A stretch of DNA of 11,355 nucleotides from Bacteroidales bacterium UBA1219 (GTDB lineage: Bacteria > Bacteroidota > Bacteroidia > Bacteroidales > P3). The first letter of the stretch is position 1. Every line of letters begins with the position of its first letter. Positions 1 through 6,915 of this stretch are shown here, in pieces. Under the pieces are notes generated by a model that saw nothing but the letters and a program-made list of their open reading frames with translations, ran no database searches and was not told the origin of the DNA. The DNA lies in the NCBI GenBank assembly GCA_002309295.1, contig DBXF01000080.1, forward strand, positions 1-11,355, in the 5' to 3' direction. Made by a program: the position numbers and the translations under genes.

Positions 1-20
1 AACAACAACCTTGTGAACTT

Positions 21-1076
21 TTATACCTTATATTTATACGCTAGTCCAATATTCGCAGATTTTAGTAATTCTATTAAGTGTCGCAACTCCGTATTTCCTC
101 TATTTATTTCTTCATCAACAGATTGCTTAATATCTGATTTCGAAATATTGTTACGGAGTAGTGCTATGCTGTATATAGATTCATCAACTTTATAAACATA
201 AGTGTATGATTTAACATCAATAATTACATCTACTAATTTTAATCCATTTTCTATAAGTTGGGGTAATTGTTGCCTCTCTTCTGCCGCTATAAGATTCAAT
301 TGTTCTAAAGGACCAATATTCCCATTTGTTACTTTTTCAAGAAATTCCCTTTCTATAATTACTCTAACCATTTTTCTTGAAGATGTCCCAATGTACTTAT
401 ACTCTATTCCCCGATTGACTAGTACTAACAGATTTAACCGTTGCAAAGTGAAAATGTCTTCAGTATTGAGCATGGTGTATTTTAGGTTATTTTGCGCGTG
501 TAGCTCAAGGAATCCCATATCATAAACAGACTCATCAACTTCAATCACAACGGTTTCATATTTATCATTTAGCTGGACGTCAACGCACATCATTCCTTCT
601 GCCACCTTATAAGGAGTTTGTAGTTTTACGTTTTCAATGCTTTTTTTTAAATACTTTTCATGGTCAATTCCATTCTGTAAGTTTTCTTTTATTTCTTTGG
701 AATCAAGAATCATTGAATAACTACCTTCTTCATCGAAGAACAATATCCGGAGTTTTGCTTGTGCATCAACTATTAGTTTTAGTAGTGTCTGTAACTCTTT
801 TGATGATGACAATCCTATTAGTGCGTTATCTCTAAATATTGCATCGTTGTCATGGATCGTTTCCCAATTCAACAATCCTTTTGACACTTCAAACGGCATT
901 GATACTGTAGCGTTTGAATATTCAATCTTTTCCATTGTGGCCCATTCGCCCAGCGTAAATGGACACTCCCTATTCAATTTGTTTATATAATTTCTCAGGT
1001 CTTTATCGTTTCCACCACATGCAGAAAAACAGATTATTCCGCAAAAAACAACTAGAAGAATAAAGTATTTTTTCAT
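21..1076 (-). CDS. Hypothetical lipoprotein with internal repeats
   Basis: 351 residues. I do not recognise a named family. The N-terminus is a lipoprotein signal: basic MKK, a hydrophobic core, then a lipobox F-S-A-C with the acylated cysteine at residue 20. After the cysteine comes GGNDKD, which is short of the acid-rich export signal seen on many Bacteroidetes surface lipoproteins, so inner- or outer-membrane placement is open. The mature part appears to consist of diverged repeats. Residues 158-187 align without gaps to 275-304 (offset 117), sharing VDV, K, T, V, VDES and Y, and a weaker copy may lie at about 64-115. No catalytic motif is visible. The gene is AT-rich compared with the transporters upstream and is followed at once by the window edge. 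It lies 115 bp downstream of the PIN gene on the same strand, and I see no promoter of the TAnnTTTG type for it. The reading frame and lipobox are certain; the function is unknown. Confidence 0.85.
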   Translation of the reverse strand: MKKYFILLVVFCGIICFSACGGNDKDLRNYINKLNRECPFTLGEWATMEKIEYSNATVSMPFEVSKGLLNWETIHDNDAIFRDNALIGLSSSKELQTLLKLIVDAQAKLRILFFDEEGSYSMILDSKEIKENLQNGIDHEKYLKKSIENVKLQTPYKVAEGMMCVDVQLNDKYETVVIEVDESVYDMGFLELHAQNNLKYTMLNTEDIFTLQRLNLLVLVNRGIEYKYIGTSSRKMVRVIIEREFLEKVTNGNIGPLEQLNLIAAEERQQLPQLIENGLKLVDVIIDVKSYTYVYKVDESIYSIALLRNNISKSDIKQSVDEEINRGNTELRHLIELLKSANIGLAYKYKV

Positions 1077-1191
1077 ATTTCTTTGTATTATATATTTGTT
1101 AATGAATTACTCATGACAATTGACATGTATAATTATAATTTTGTTTACTGATTTTAAAAAATATTCTTCACCTCTTCAAGCACTCTCACCG

Positions 1192-1713
1192 TCACATCTG
1201 TGTGGTGGGAATATGTGTTTTATAGTTAAAATCCGGCACATTGCTGCCCTTAGCCCTAGCGTCGGCTATCATCTGGGCGGCATCGGACTCCGTCATCTTT
1301 CCTCGCATTATAGCGTAGTAAAGAAAGTCCGCGGTGGTAAGGTACGAAATGCCGTTATCGCTGCAATACTCCCGAATGTCGCGGGTGTTGTTGCTGCCAA
1401 TTACGTGATGTTCAAACTGACAATAGGCCATACAAGCACTCTCGCCTCTTCCGAACATGCTGGTAAGCATTGCGTATGTCCGCCTCATTTCTCCAGTTGG
1501 GTTGAACTCAATCTTGGTAAGATTTTTCATCAGACAAATGTGGTTGTCAATTTGGTTGCGCTGGTCTTTGTTCCTTATCTCATCGTATGTTGTGCTCAAC
1601 ATCACATATTCACACTCCGAGGCGAATATATCAAGCAGCAACGAAAGACGGTCGCCTTTCATAAAATGCAGAACCACATCCGTATCAAGCACTATCTTAA
1701 CCTTCTTGCCCAT
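1192..1713 (-). CDS. PIN-domain protein, putative toxin/ribonuclease of a three-gene module
   Basis: 173 residues. The fold is suggested by the N-terminal strand KIVLDTDVVLHF with acids D10 and D12, E45 in TTYDEI, and GRGESACMA with E91, which matches the G-E-x-E/S-A helix of PIN proteins. The C-terminal layout (SNNTRDI at 107-113, then NGISYLTTADFLYYA and a Gly-containing helix) resembles the DUF3368-like branch. PIN proteins are Mg2+/Mn2+-dependent ribonucleases and are common VapC-type toxins. Where DUF3368-like relatives carry D-D, this one has N108-N109; D112 could stand in, or activity may be altered. The start codon lies 17 bp inside the 3' end of the ImmA/IrrE gene, which implies translational coupling, and it is the last gene of the operon. 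No antitoxin of the usual VapB kind is adjacent, so control would fall to the two upstream genes. Family placement is good; toxicity is inference. Confidence 0.85.
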   Translation of the reverse strand: MGKKVKIVLDTDVVLHFMKGDRLSLLLDIFASECEYVMLSTTYDEIRNKDQRNQIDNHICLMKNLTKIEFNPTGEMRRTYAMLTSMFGRGESACMAYCQFEHHVIGSNNTRDIREYCSDNGISYLTTADFLYYAIMRGKMTESDAAQMIADARAKGSNVPDFNYKTHIPTTQM

Positions 1714-2413
1714 CTTTTTGCAACATATTCAAAATCTCAAGATAGTGTCCTTCCGAAATCCGTCCCCTGTCAAACTCTTTCTTAGCCATTTCGCCAAGTG
1801 TACCGATATACAGTCCCTCGTTACCCGGACGGTACAAAGAGGTGTCGTAGCCGTAAAGCAATGCTTCGGTGGTGATTGTAACGGACTTCAGTTGCTGGAA
1901 CGTGGCTTTGTCGATAATTCGCAGCTTTGACAGCCGAATCAACATCGCATCGTGGGACACCCCGAACACCCTTTCAGTCTTAAGCATTGTAGCCATGCTG
2001 ATTTTACCGCTTTTGTATTCTTCGCTGGGAATTTGCTGTATAAGTCCAGTCTCGGGCATCAACAGAGCGGAAGCGAAAGCATCGGCATTCACCTCCTCCG
2101 GCTCTTTGCCCCCCATTCTGCAAATATGGGGAACCGTTTTCATTCCATAGTAAAGGTGATATAGTTCGTGCGCCACTGTGAAATGCTGACGTCCCACATT
2201 GTTGTTGCTGTTGACAAGGATGAATCTGTCGTTGTCCGTCGATTTTATAGAAAGACCGCAGAAACCCTCCGACAATGGCCGGAACAAAGCCAAGATTCCC
2301 AATCTGGTCAAAACCGTCTTCACATTTATGGGACTGTCAAGATCGGTGTCAAGATAATTGACCCGGAAATCCTTTGCATACCTTTCAACGGTGGCAATAC
2401 TCAATCTACTCAT
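1697..2413 (-). CDS. ImmA/IrrE family metallo-endopeptidase
   Basis: 238 residues. The zinc-protease signature is clear: HELYH at 82-86 gives two His ligands and the catalytic Glu83, followed by E107-V-N-A-D-A-F-A and ALLMP at 116-120, which fits the family pattern E-x-x-A-[ND]-x-F-A-x-x-LLMP with E107 as the likely third ligand. Residues about 150-165 (FGVSHDAMLIRL) match the helix that follows in this family. The known relatives ImmA (ICEBs1) and IrrE/PprI (Deinococcus) cleave Xre-type repressors after DNA damage. Here the start codon overlaps the stop of an Xre gene by ATGA (2410-2413), and the gene overlaps the PIN gene by 17 bp. The obvious substrate is therefore the neighbouring regulator. 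The C-terminal part (about 180-238) is a helical extension that could sense a signal or contact the PIN protein; that is inference. Confidence 0.93.
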   Translation of the reverse strand: MSRLSIATVERYAKDFRVNYLDTDLDSPINVKTVLTRLGILALFRPLSEGFCGLSIKSTDNDRFILVNSNNNVGRQHFTVAHELYHLYYGMKTVPHICRMGGKEPEEVNADAFASALLMPETGLIQQIPSEEYKSGKISMATMLKTERVFGVSHDAMLIRLSKLRIIDKATFQQLKSVTITTEALLYGYDTSLYRPGNEGLYIGTLGEMAKKEFDRGRISEGHYLEILNMLQKDGQEG

Positions 2414-2754
2414 ACCAAAGAGAGTCGTTTTAGTTTCATATACTGTTTAGCAAGAGCCTTGAAGTCTGCAATGGCATTTAAATCGCTTGCCGTCAATCCG
2501 TCCTGTCGGAAAGTGCAAACCAACACTCCTTGTTGCTGAATCTCCTGCGAGAAAAGCTGCTCCAATTCACACCCAAACAAATCCGACACCCTTTCCAGAA
2601 CAGAAATCGGAGCCTCTCTACGACCGCTCTCGTAATTTTCGTAAGTAGTACGAGCAATTCCGAGTGCATCCGCAGTCATTTCTTGCGTGAATTGGTTCAA
2701 ATCTCTCAAATATTTGAGATTTTTACCTACCGTCACATTTTCATTATTATGCAT
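2410..2754 (-). CDS. Xre-family helix-turn-helix transcriptional regulator
   Basis: 114 residues. An HTH_3/Cro-CI type domain spans about residues 10-67: a first helix (NLKYLRDLN), TQEMTADALGI and ARTTYENYESGRREAP as the recognition region, then SVLERVSDLFGCELEQLF. The C-terminal segment 84-112, with ASDLNAIADFKALAKQYMK, is a helical tail typical of Xre proteins paired with ImmA/IrrE proteases, and it is the likely place for dimerisation or proteolytic cleavage by analogy with ImmR and DdrO. First gene of the operon; its stop codon overlaps the protease start as ATGA. A perfect 12-bp inverted repeat covering the promoter 51-98 bp upstream of the start is the natural operator, so autorepression is likely. 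The family is certain; the target and cleavage are inferred. Confidence 0.93.
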   Translation of the reverse strand: MHNNENVTVGKNLKYLRDLNQFTQEMTADALGIARTTYENYESGRREAPISVLERVSDLFGCELEQLFSQEIQQQGVLVCTFRQDGLTASDLNAIADFKALAKQYMKLKRLSLV

Positions 2755-2804
2755 ATCTACCTAATATATAGGATACTTATGTGTTTATTTTATCAATTGC
2801 TTAG

Positions 2805-2852
2805 TGTGGCAAAAATAAACAAATATTTTCAAATATCCAAATTTTTGCCACA
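2805..2852 (-). promoter_or_regulatory. Promoter and palindromic operator of the Xre/ImmA/PIN operon
   Basis: Read on the minus strand, TTTG (2841-2838) is followed after exactly 20 bp by TATTTTTG (2817-2810), a full match to the Bacteroides promoter TTTG-N19-21-TAnnTTTG. A perfect 12-bp inverted repeat brackets it: TGTGGCAAAAAT at 2805-2816 and its reverse complement at 2841-2852. One arm covers most of the -7 element and the other overlaps the -33 element by one base. Transcription would start near 2803, leaving a leader of about 50 nt. The layout fits repression by the Xre protein encoded immediately downstream. The sequence match is direct observation; binding is inference. Confidence 0.75.
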
Positions 2853-2929
2853 GTTTTTTATTTTTTTTGCAACATCAAAACGGACATCTCAAATTCAAGT
2901 AAAAAAATCTTCCAACAAGGGACCTCGCA

Positions 2930-3208
2930 CTAAATACAACCTTTCCCCATCAGCAATATCGCCACAGCCACCTGCACGGCCAAAATCATAGGCACTCCAT
3001 AGCGGAACTTGTTATGCTTCGTCTTATGCCGGAACAGCCACATCGCCAACAAAGCCGCCGGACTGCCCCCGAGCACGGCAAGCCACAGCAGTGCCGCCTC
3101 CGGTATGCGCCACCGCCCACGACGCGCTTTCCATTTGTCGAGACCGTAAACTACGAACGTCACGACATTAACCGCAACAAGATAATAAAATAAAAAAAAC
3201 GCCAGCAT
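2930..3208 (-). CDS. DUF1294 family small membrane protein
   Basis: 92 residues, a complete member of the DUF1294 family. The diagnostic motifs are all present: YGLDKWKA at 21-28, WRIPE at 33-37, a LLWLAVLGGSPAALLAM segment, and FRHKTKHNKFRYGVP at 59-73. Three membrane segments are predicted at about 3-20, 38-58 and 71-88, separated by short basic loops. No biochemical role is established for the family. The start codon lies only 5 bp beyond the stop of the upstream secreted protein gene, so the two are probably co-transcribed. The gene is GC-rich compared with that neighbour. The 174 bp that follow, up to the Xre gene, contain the operon promoter and no terminator that I can see. Confidence 0.92.
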   Translation of the reverse strand: MLAFFLFYYLVAVNVVTFVVYGLDKWKARRGRWRIPEAALLWLAVLGGSPAALLAMWLFRHKTKHNKFRYGVPMILAVQVAVAILLMGKGCI

Positions 3209-3213
3209 TCACA

Positions 3214-4080
3214 TCATTCATTATTTATTTTCAACCGTATCGGCATAGTCCATCCATGATAAGGCGTTCCATACTTCCCGTTTATACAATACACCTTCCA
3301 CTTGGGAATTGCCATCAACATCTTCTTGAACTCCTGCTCCAACTGTTCAATCACCGTCTCTGGAACACGTTCGCGATTGCCTTGTACCAAATGGACTTTT
3401 ACTTTGGGTACATCATTCAAATGCCCAGTACTGTCTATATCAATATCATCAATTTCGACATAAAATCTATTCACGCTATCCAGTTCTCTGTAACTGTTTG
3501 CAAAATGCCTAAATGAGAATGAAAGACTATCCCAATAATCTTGTTGCAAGTCCTCAAAAGCAAATCCATCCTCCGCCACACGATTGTTAAACAGTTTAGT
3601 CTCCACCACACGTCCTCTTTCAACAGTTATATGCATTTCAGTCTCATAATTCCGTAAAAATCCACCATGAAAATAATATATCATATTTCCTTTTGCCAAA
3701 CGCAAAGTGCCATTAACCCAACCAGCCACAATACGCCCTTTCACATAATACTTCTTAAACACCTTTTGCAAAACAGAATCGGGCAGTTTGTCAAATTCAC
3801 AGTTTTTGTTTGCGTTTAAAAACTTAATGCTATCCAAAATAATCAACCCATCCATAATGCTCCAATAAGCGACAAAACCATCCCAGTTACCAGTGGACTC
3901 ACAATATGCCCCTTGAAAACTTGCCCACACACCAAAGTACAGCATCGTGTCCGCCCGAATTGGTCTGCCAAGAAGATACCACTCCTCACCGTCAACAAAC
4001 ACATAATCCGCCATTTGTCCAGTTGCTTTAACAGACAATCCGGCAAAAACGAATATCAAAACAAAGAAAAGACGTTTCAT
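3214..4080 (-). CDS. Secreted protein of unknown function with possible TonB-like C-terminal domain
   Basis: Starting at 4080 gives 288 residues beginning MKRLFFVLIFVFAGLSVKA, an ordinary signal peptide; an in-frame ATG at 4101 would add seven residues (MIKNNDV) before it. I prefer 4080 because the basic n-region then starts the protein, but there is no Shine-Dalgarno site to decide. No lipobox cysteine is present, so the product is probably periplasmic or exported. I do not recognise the central part, which is rich in aromatic residues and beta strand. The last 80 or so residues (helix with PETVIEQLEQEFKKML, then IPKWKVYCINGKYGTPYHG and a final strand MPIRLKI) resemble the layout of a TonB C-terminal domain, where a W-K-x-x-x-x-N-G-K hairpin is typical. 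That reading is tentative. The gene lies between ybaK and DUF1294 with gaps of 52 bp (31 bp if the upstream start is used) and 5 bp. Confidence 0.82.
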   Translation of the reverse strand: MKRLFFVLIFVFAGLSVKATGQMADYVFVDGEEWYLLGRPIRADTMLYFGVWASFQGAYCESTGNWDGFVAYWSIMDGLIILDSIKFLNANKNCEFDKLPDSVLQKVFKKYYVKGRIVAGWVNGTLRLAKGNMIYYFHGGFLRNYETEMHITVERGRVVETKLFNNRVAEDGFAFEDLQQDYWDSLSFSFRHFANSYRELDSVNRFYVEIDDIDIDSTGHLNDVPKVKVHLVQGNRERVPETVIEQLEQEFKKMLMAIPKWKVYCINGKYGTPYHGWTMPIRLKINNE

Positions 4081-4132
4081 AACATCATTATTTTTTATCA
4101 TTACTTCTATTTGTATTTATGTACTTTCGTCG

Positions 4133-4618
4133 TCATACAATCAAATCGCAAATTGTACCACGAGCCGCTTTCACAAGGTCGGCAGGTGCTATGCAGAACT
4201 GCAGTCCTCGCTGTCCGGCGCTGCAATAAACTTTGTCGTAGTCCGTCACACTCTGGTGGAAATAGGTGGGCAATGGCTTTTTCATGCCTATGGGCGAGCA
4301 GCCGCCACGAATGTATCCCGTAAGTGGGAGCAGCTCTTTCACGTGAATCATCTCAGCTTTTTTGTTGCCCGTAACTTTGGCGGCTTTCTTCAGGTCCACC
4401 TCCTCGGCACCGGGTATCACGCACACGAACAGTCCCGTCTTATCGCCGCGCAGCACCAGAGTCTTGAAAAGCCTCTCTATGGGCTGTCCAAGCTGCCGGG
4501 CTATGTGAGCGGCACCGAGGTCGTTCTCGTCAACCTCGTAGGGAATCAGCTGGTACTCAATCTTCAGCTGGTCCAGCAGCCGCGCCGCATTGGTCTTTTT
4601 AATTCCTTTCTCCGCCAT
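4133..4618 (-). CDS. ybaK: Cys-tRNA(Pro)/Cys-tRNA(Cys) deacylase YbaK
   Basis: 161 residues, full length for the family. YbaK hydrolyses cysteine wrongly attached to tRNA(Pro) by prolyl-tRNA synthetase, a trans-editing step in the cytoplasm. The conserved features are visible: an N-terminal KKTNAARLLDQLKIEY segment, RLFKTLVLRGD with K52 at the position of the essential lysine of the Haemophilus enzyme, VIPGAEEVDLKKAAKV, and the G-rich loop GYIRGGCSPIGMKK at 101-114, then YCSAGQRGLQFCIAPADLV at the C-terminus. The gene stands in a codirectional run between a metal exporter and a secreted protein, and nothing in the context links it to them functionally. A 140-bp gap rich in repeats separates it from the upstream exporter gene. 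Confidence 0.95.
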   Translation of the reverse strand: MAEKGIKKTNAARLLDQLKIEYQLIPYEVDENDLGAAHIARQLGQPIERLFKTLVLRGDKTGLFVCVIPGAEEVDLKKAAKVTGNKKAEMIHVKELLPLTGYIRGGCSPIGMKKPLPTYFHQSVTDYDKVYCSAGQRGLQFCIAPADLVKAARGTICDLIV

Positions 4619-4634
4619 AACATTTCATTTTTAC

Positions 4635-4758
4635 AACTTTCAACTAACCTCCAAGTAATCCTGCGGTGGCTAAGCTTGTCGAAGCCCCGCCAACTTTCAA
4701 CTCTCAACTTTCAAATTAATAACATAATCCAATAATTTCAACTTTCAATTTTCAACTT
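4635..4758. repeat. Low-complexity CAACTTTCAA microrepeats between ybaK and the CDF gene
   Basis: The gap contains several copies of CAACTTTCAA and close variants (CTCTCAACTTTCAA, TTCAACTTTCAATTTTCAAC), some nearly tandem just beyond the stop of the CDF gene. The same words recur at 8601-8630 next to the T9SS gene. A REP-like hairpin is embedded in the middle. No ORF or promoter is apparent. Confidence 0.7.
4663..4690. repeat. REP-like hairpin, copy 1
   Basis: GCGGTGGCT and AGCCCCGC can pair with one bulged T, around a loop that includes AAGCTTGTCG. The core GGTGGCTnAGnnTGTCGAAGCC is shared with 6916-6940. Both copies are intergenic. The central TGAGC/TAAGC-TTGTCGAAG words resemble widespread REP-like palindromes in bacteria; I cannot confirm copy number from this window. 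Confidence 0.6.
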
Positions 4759-5646
4759 TCAACTTTTCTTCGGTTCCATATGCAGTGTCACGTGTGTCTG
4801 CGGTCCGAAACGCTCTTTCAGCCGTCTTTCGATGAGCGAGGCACATTCGTGGGCTTCGTGCAGCGACACGTTGCCGTCCATACGTATGTGCGCCTCAATG
4901 GCGATGCGGTTGCCGATACGGCGGGTGCGCAGGTTGTGGGGCTCGCACACGTCGGGACAGGTGTGGATAATGTCTTCAATCTCTTTCTCCGTCTCGGGTG
5001 GCAACGAGCACTCCGTCAGTTCGTTCATACTGCCGTGCAGTATGCCTACGGCCACTTTCACCAGCATCGCCCCCACCACTATGGAAGCCAGCGGGTCGAG
5101 CACCGTCCAGCGGTCGCCGAGGAGTATGGCACCGCCGATGCCGACGAATGCAGCGATGGAGGAAAGCGCGTCGCTGCGATGATGCCATGCGTTGGCCACA
5201 ACAGCCTGCGAGTCAAGACGTTTGCCCGCGCGTGCCGTGTATTGGTACAGGATTTCTTTCACCACTATGGAAATGAGTGCCGCCCACAGTGCCAGCTTAC
5301 CCGGGGCAGGCAGCTGCTCGCCGCCGAGCCACGAGGCGAATTTCACCGCGCCCGTCACAATAATGCCGAGGGCGGCCGCCACCAACGCCATACCCACAAA
5401 CAGCGAGGCCAGTGTCTCGTACTTGCCGTGACCGTAGTCGTGCGAGTCGTCCTGCGGCTTGGCGCTGACACGCACAAAGGCAATGACGATGATGTCCGTG
5501 ACGAAATCCGACAACGAATGCACCGCGTCGGCCATCATTGCGGCGCTGTGTCCCACAACGGCCGCCACGAACTTGAAAACCAGCAGCGCCAGATTCCCCG
5601 CACTGCCCACCAAAGTAACCTTGTAAATCTCTTCTTCGCGTTTCAT
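4759..5646 (-). CDS. Cation diffusion facilitator (CDF) metal exporter, YiiP-like
   Basis: 295 residues, the usual length. CDF proteins are dimeric inner-membrane antiporters that export Zn2+, Fe2+ or Mn2+ in exchange for protons. Six membrane segments are spread over about 10-210. The transport site is recognisable from A-D40-A-V-H43-S-L-S-D47 in the second helix and H155-H-R-S-D159 in the fifth. The loop SHDYGHGKYE (68-77) matches the second metal site of YiiP. The cytoplasmic C-terminal domain keeps His at the YiiP-equivalent positions (H237, H253, H289), with E291 where YiiP has Asp. The His-Asp pairing of the transport site is typical of zinc carriers, but the substrate cannot be settled from sequence alone. 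It is followed by a repeat-rich gap rather than an obvious terminator. Confidence 0.94.
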   Translation of the reverse strand: MKREEEIYKVTLVGSAGNLALLVFKFVAAVVGHSAAMMADAVHSLSDFVTDIIVIAFVRVSAKPQDDSHDYGHGKYETLASLFVGMALVAAALGIIVTGAVKFASWLGGEQLPAPGKLALWAALISIVVKEILYQYTARAGKRLDSQAVVANAWHHRSDALSSIAAFVGIGGAILLGDRWTVLDPLASIVVGAMLVKVAVGILHGSMNELTECSLPPETEKEIEDIIHTCPDVCEPHNLRTRRIGNRIAIEAHIRMDGNVSLHEAHECASLIERRLKERFGPQTHVTLHMEPKKS

Positions 5647-5702
5647 CGGTTAAATACACATCTAAAAGACACGGAAAAAACGAAAAAAAATGTTTTTTAT
5701 TT

Positions 5703-5777
5703 TAAAACTAACACTAATTGCCATCTAATTAACCACTGATTACTAATTACTAATTACTAACTATTAATTACTAATTG
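5703..5777. repeat. ATTACTA microrepeat block
   Basis: Between the CDF start and the end of the EamA gene the sequence runs into near-tandem 7-bp repeats of ATTACTA (three in a row from about 5739, then further ATTACTAATT copies). The last copy includes the EamA stop codon (5771-5773). Nothing else is recognisable here apart from an A/T-rich stretch upstream of the CDF gene. Confidence 0.65.
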
Positions 5778-6655
5778 CTTTTCCCCGCTTTGCTCAGCAC
5801 CAGAATCAGCACCGAGCCGAGGATCAGCGCAATACCCACCCCCAGCCGCAGGGTGAACACGCTGCCGAACACCGCGATGCTTATCAGCACGGCAGTGGCG
5901 GGTTCGAGGGCTCCCATAATCGCCGTGGGCGTGGAACCGGCCTTGGCAATGCCGATGTTCAGGAACGTCATGGCCACTATCGTAGGCACCAAGGCAAGCA
6001 TCAGCACCCATCCGGCGGCGCTCCACGTGGGGACGGCCATCAGATGGTTTTCGGGCGACACCAGAGAGAACAACGCCGTGGTGACGGTGGCGAAAAGCAT
6101 TATGTAGTACGTCATTTTAAACGGCGGCATCTTTATCCCCGTTTGATTAACGATAACGATGTACACGGCGTACGTGAGTGCCGACACCAGCACCAACGCC
6201 ACTCCCAGCAGCGAGATATGCCCGTTGCCGTCGCCTTGGTACAGCAGGGCTATGCCCGCCATGCTCAGAAGTATCGAAAACACCGTGGTCAGAGTGGTGC
6301 GTTCCTTGAAAAACACCGCCATTATCACCGCCACCATCACCGGATAGGCAAAGAGTATCGTGGAGGCGATGCCCGAGTCGATATGTCGGAATGAGGAATA
6401 GAGCGTCAGCGCCGAAGCCGCGAAAATCACCCCCAGCGACGCCAGAATTTTGAACTCCCGTGCCGTCAGCCGCAGCGACACCCGCTGTATTTTCAGTATC
6501 ACAAACAGAATCAGCACCGCCAACGTAAAACGGTAGAAAATGACACTCGCCGCATTCAGTCCCTCGTCGTAGAGAAACAGCGCCCCCAGCGGGTTGGTGC
6601 CGTACGCCACCGCCGCCGTTATCCCTGCGAGATATCCCTTCAGCCGTTCGTTCAT
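5771..6655 (-). CDS. EamA/DMT superfamily transporter
   Basis: 294 residues with ten predicted membrane segments, arranged as two EamA repeats at about 7-139 and 148-287. Each repeat has the expected ending: ILFAYPVMVAVIMAVFFKER at 100-119, and AIMGALEPATAVLISIAVFG at 246-265 with the conserved E-P pair in the second half. The N-terminal AAVAYGTNPLGA is typical of the first helix. Members of the drug/metabolite transporter superfamily export amino acids, nucleosides or other small metabolites across the inner membrane; the substrate is not predictable here. The C-terminus is short and basic (SKAGKSN). A TAACTTTG promoter element at 6866-6859 would give it a leader of about 200 nt containing several hairpins. 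It is divergent from the U32 gene. Confidence 0.94.
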   Translation of the reverse strand: MNERLKGYLAGITAAVAYGTNPLGALFLYDEGLNAASVIFYRFTLAVLILFVILKIQRVSLRLTAREFKILASLGVIFAASALTLYSSFRHIDSGIASTILFAYPVMVAVIMAVFFKERTTLTTVFSILLSMAGIALLYQGDGNGHISLLGVALVLVSALTYAVYIVIVNQTGIKMPPFKMTYYIMLFATVTTALFSLVSPENHLMAVPTWSAAGWVLMLALVPTIVAMTFLNIGIAKAGSTPTAIMGALEPATAVLISIAVFGSVFTLRLGVGIALILGSVLILVLSKAGKSN

Positions 6656-6672
6656 ATCTTTTTACATTAACT

Positions 6673-6764
6673 GCCTCGGAGAGGCTGAATCTCAATAACC
6701 CCGCACAAACGAAGTGCAGTGTGGGGGTGCGAAAACGCGAGAAAAATGCGTCTCGGAGAGACGC
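6673..6764. repeat. Cluster of three short inverted repeats in the exporter leader
   Basis: Three stems lie in a row: GCCTC/GAGGC around GGA (6673-6685); CCCCGCAC/GTGTGGGG with one G-T mismatch (6699-6706 and 6719-6726); and GCGTCTC/GAGACGC around GGA (6748-6764). The first and third share the centre CTCGGAGAG. They would all be in the transcribed leader of the EamA gene if the promoter at 6859-6866 is real. They may equally be dispersed REP-like elements. Confidence 0.6.
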
Positions 6765-6858
6765 GACAAAACCGCAAACAACATAGCCCAACCTAAATCA
6801 CCATAAAACACTAGCCATCAAAAACTTAAACCAAATCAAAATCTTGCGTTTCAGCCTG

Positions 6859-6866
6859 CAAAGTTA
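6859..6866 (-). promoter_or_regulatory. Candidate -7 element of the EamA gene
   Basis: The minus strand reads TAACTTTG, a full match to the Bacteroidetes -7 consensus TAnnTTTG. The expected -33 TTTG about 20 bp upstream is only partly matched (GGTG). It would start transcription near 6852 and leave a leader of about 195 nt. A single-element match, so moderate confidence. Confidence 0.45.
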
Positions 6867-6915
6867 CAACATTTCTTTCGATTTTTCACCACATTCATTG
6901 AAAAATAGTAGAATC

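Noticed and set aside
1091..1098. TATATTTG on the plus strand, a match to the -7 consensus
   Set aside because: No plus-strand gene follows, and the region is AT-rich enough to give chance matches.
1120..1785. 221-codon plus-strand open frame
   Set aside because: Antisense to the PIN and ImmA/IrrE genes; no family resemblance.
2921..2930. GACCTCGCAC shared with the minus strand at 10978-10969
   Set aside because: A 10-bp match is expected many times by chance in a window of this size, and the flanks do not match.
4780..5739. 319-codon plus-strand open frame
   Set aside because: It is antisense to the CDF gene, whose motifs are unambiguous; its translation is rich in His, Arg and Val, as expected from a reversed GC-rich frame.
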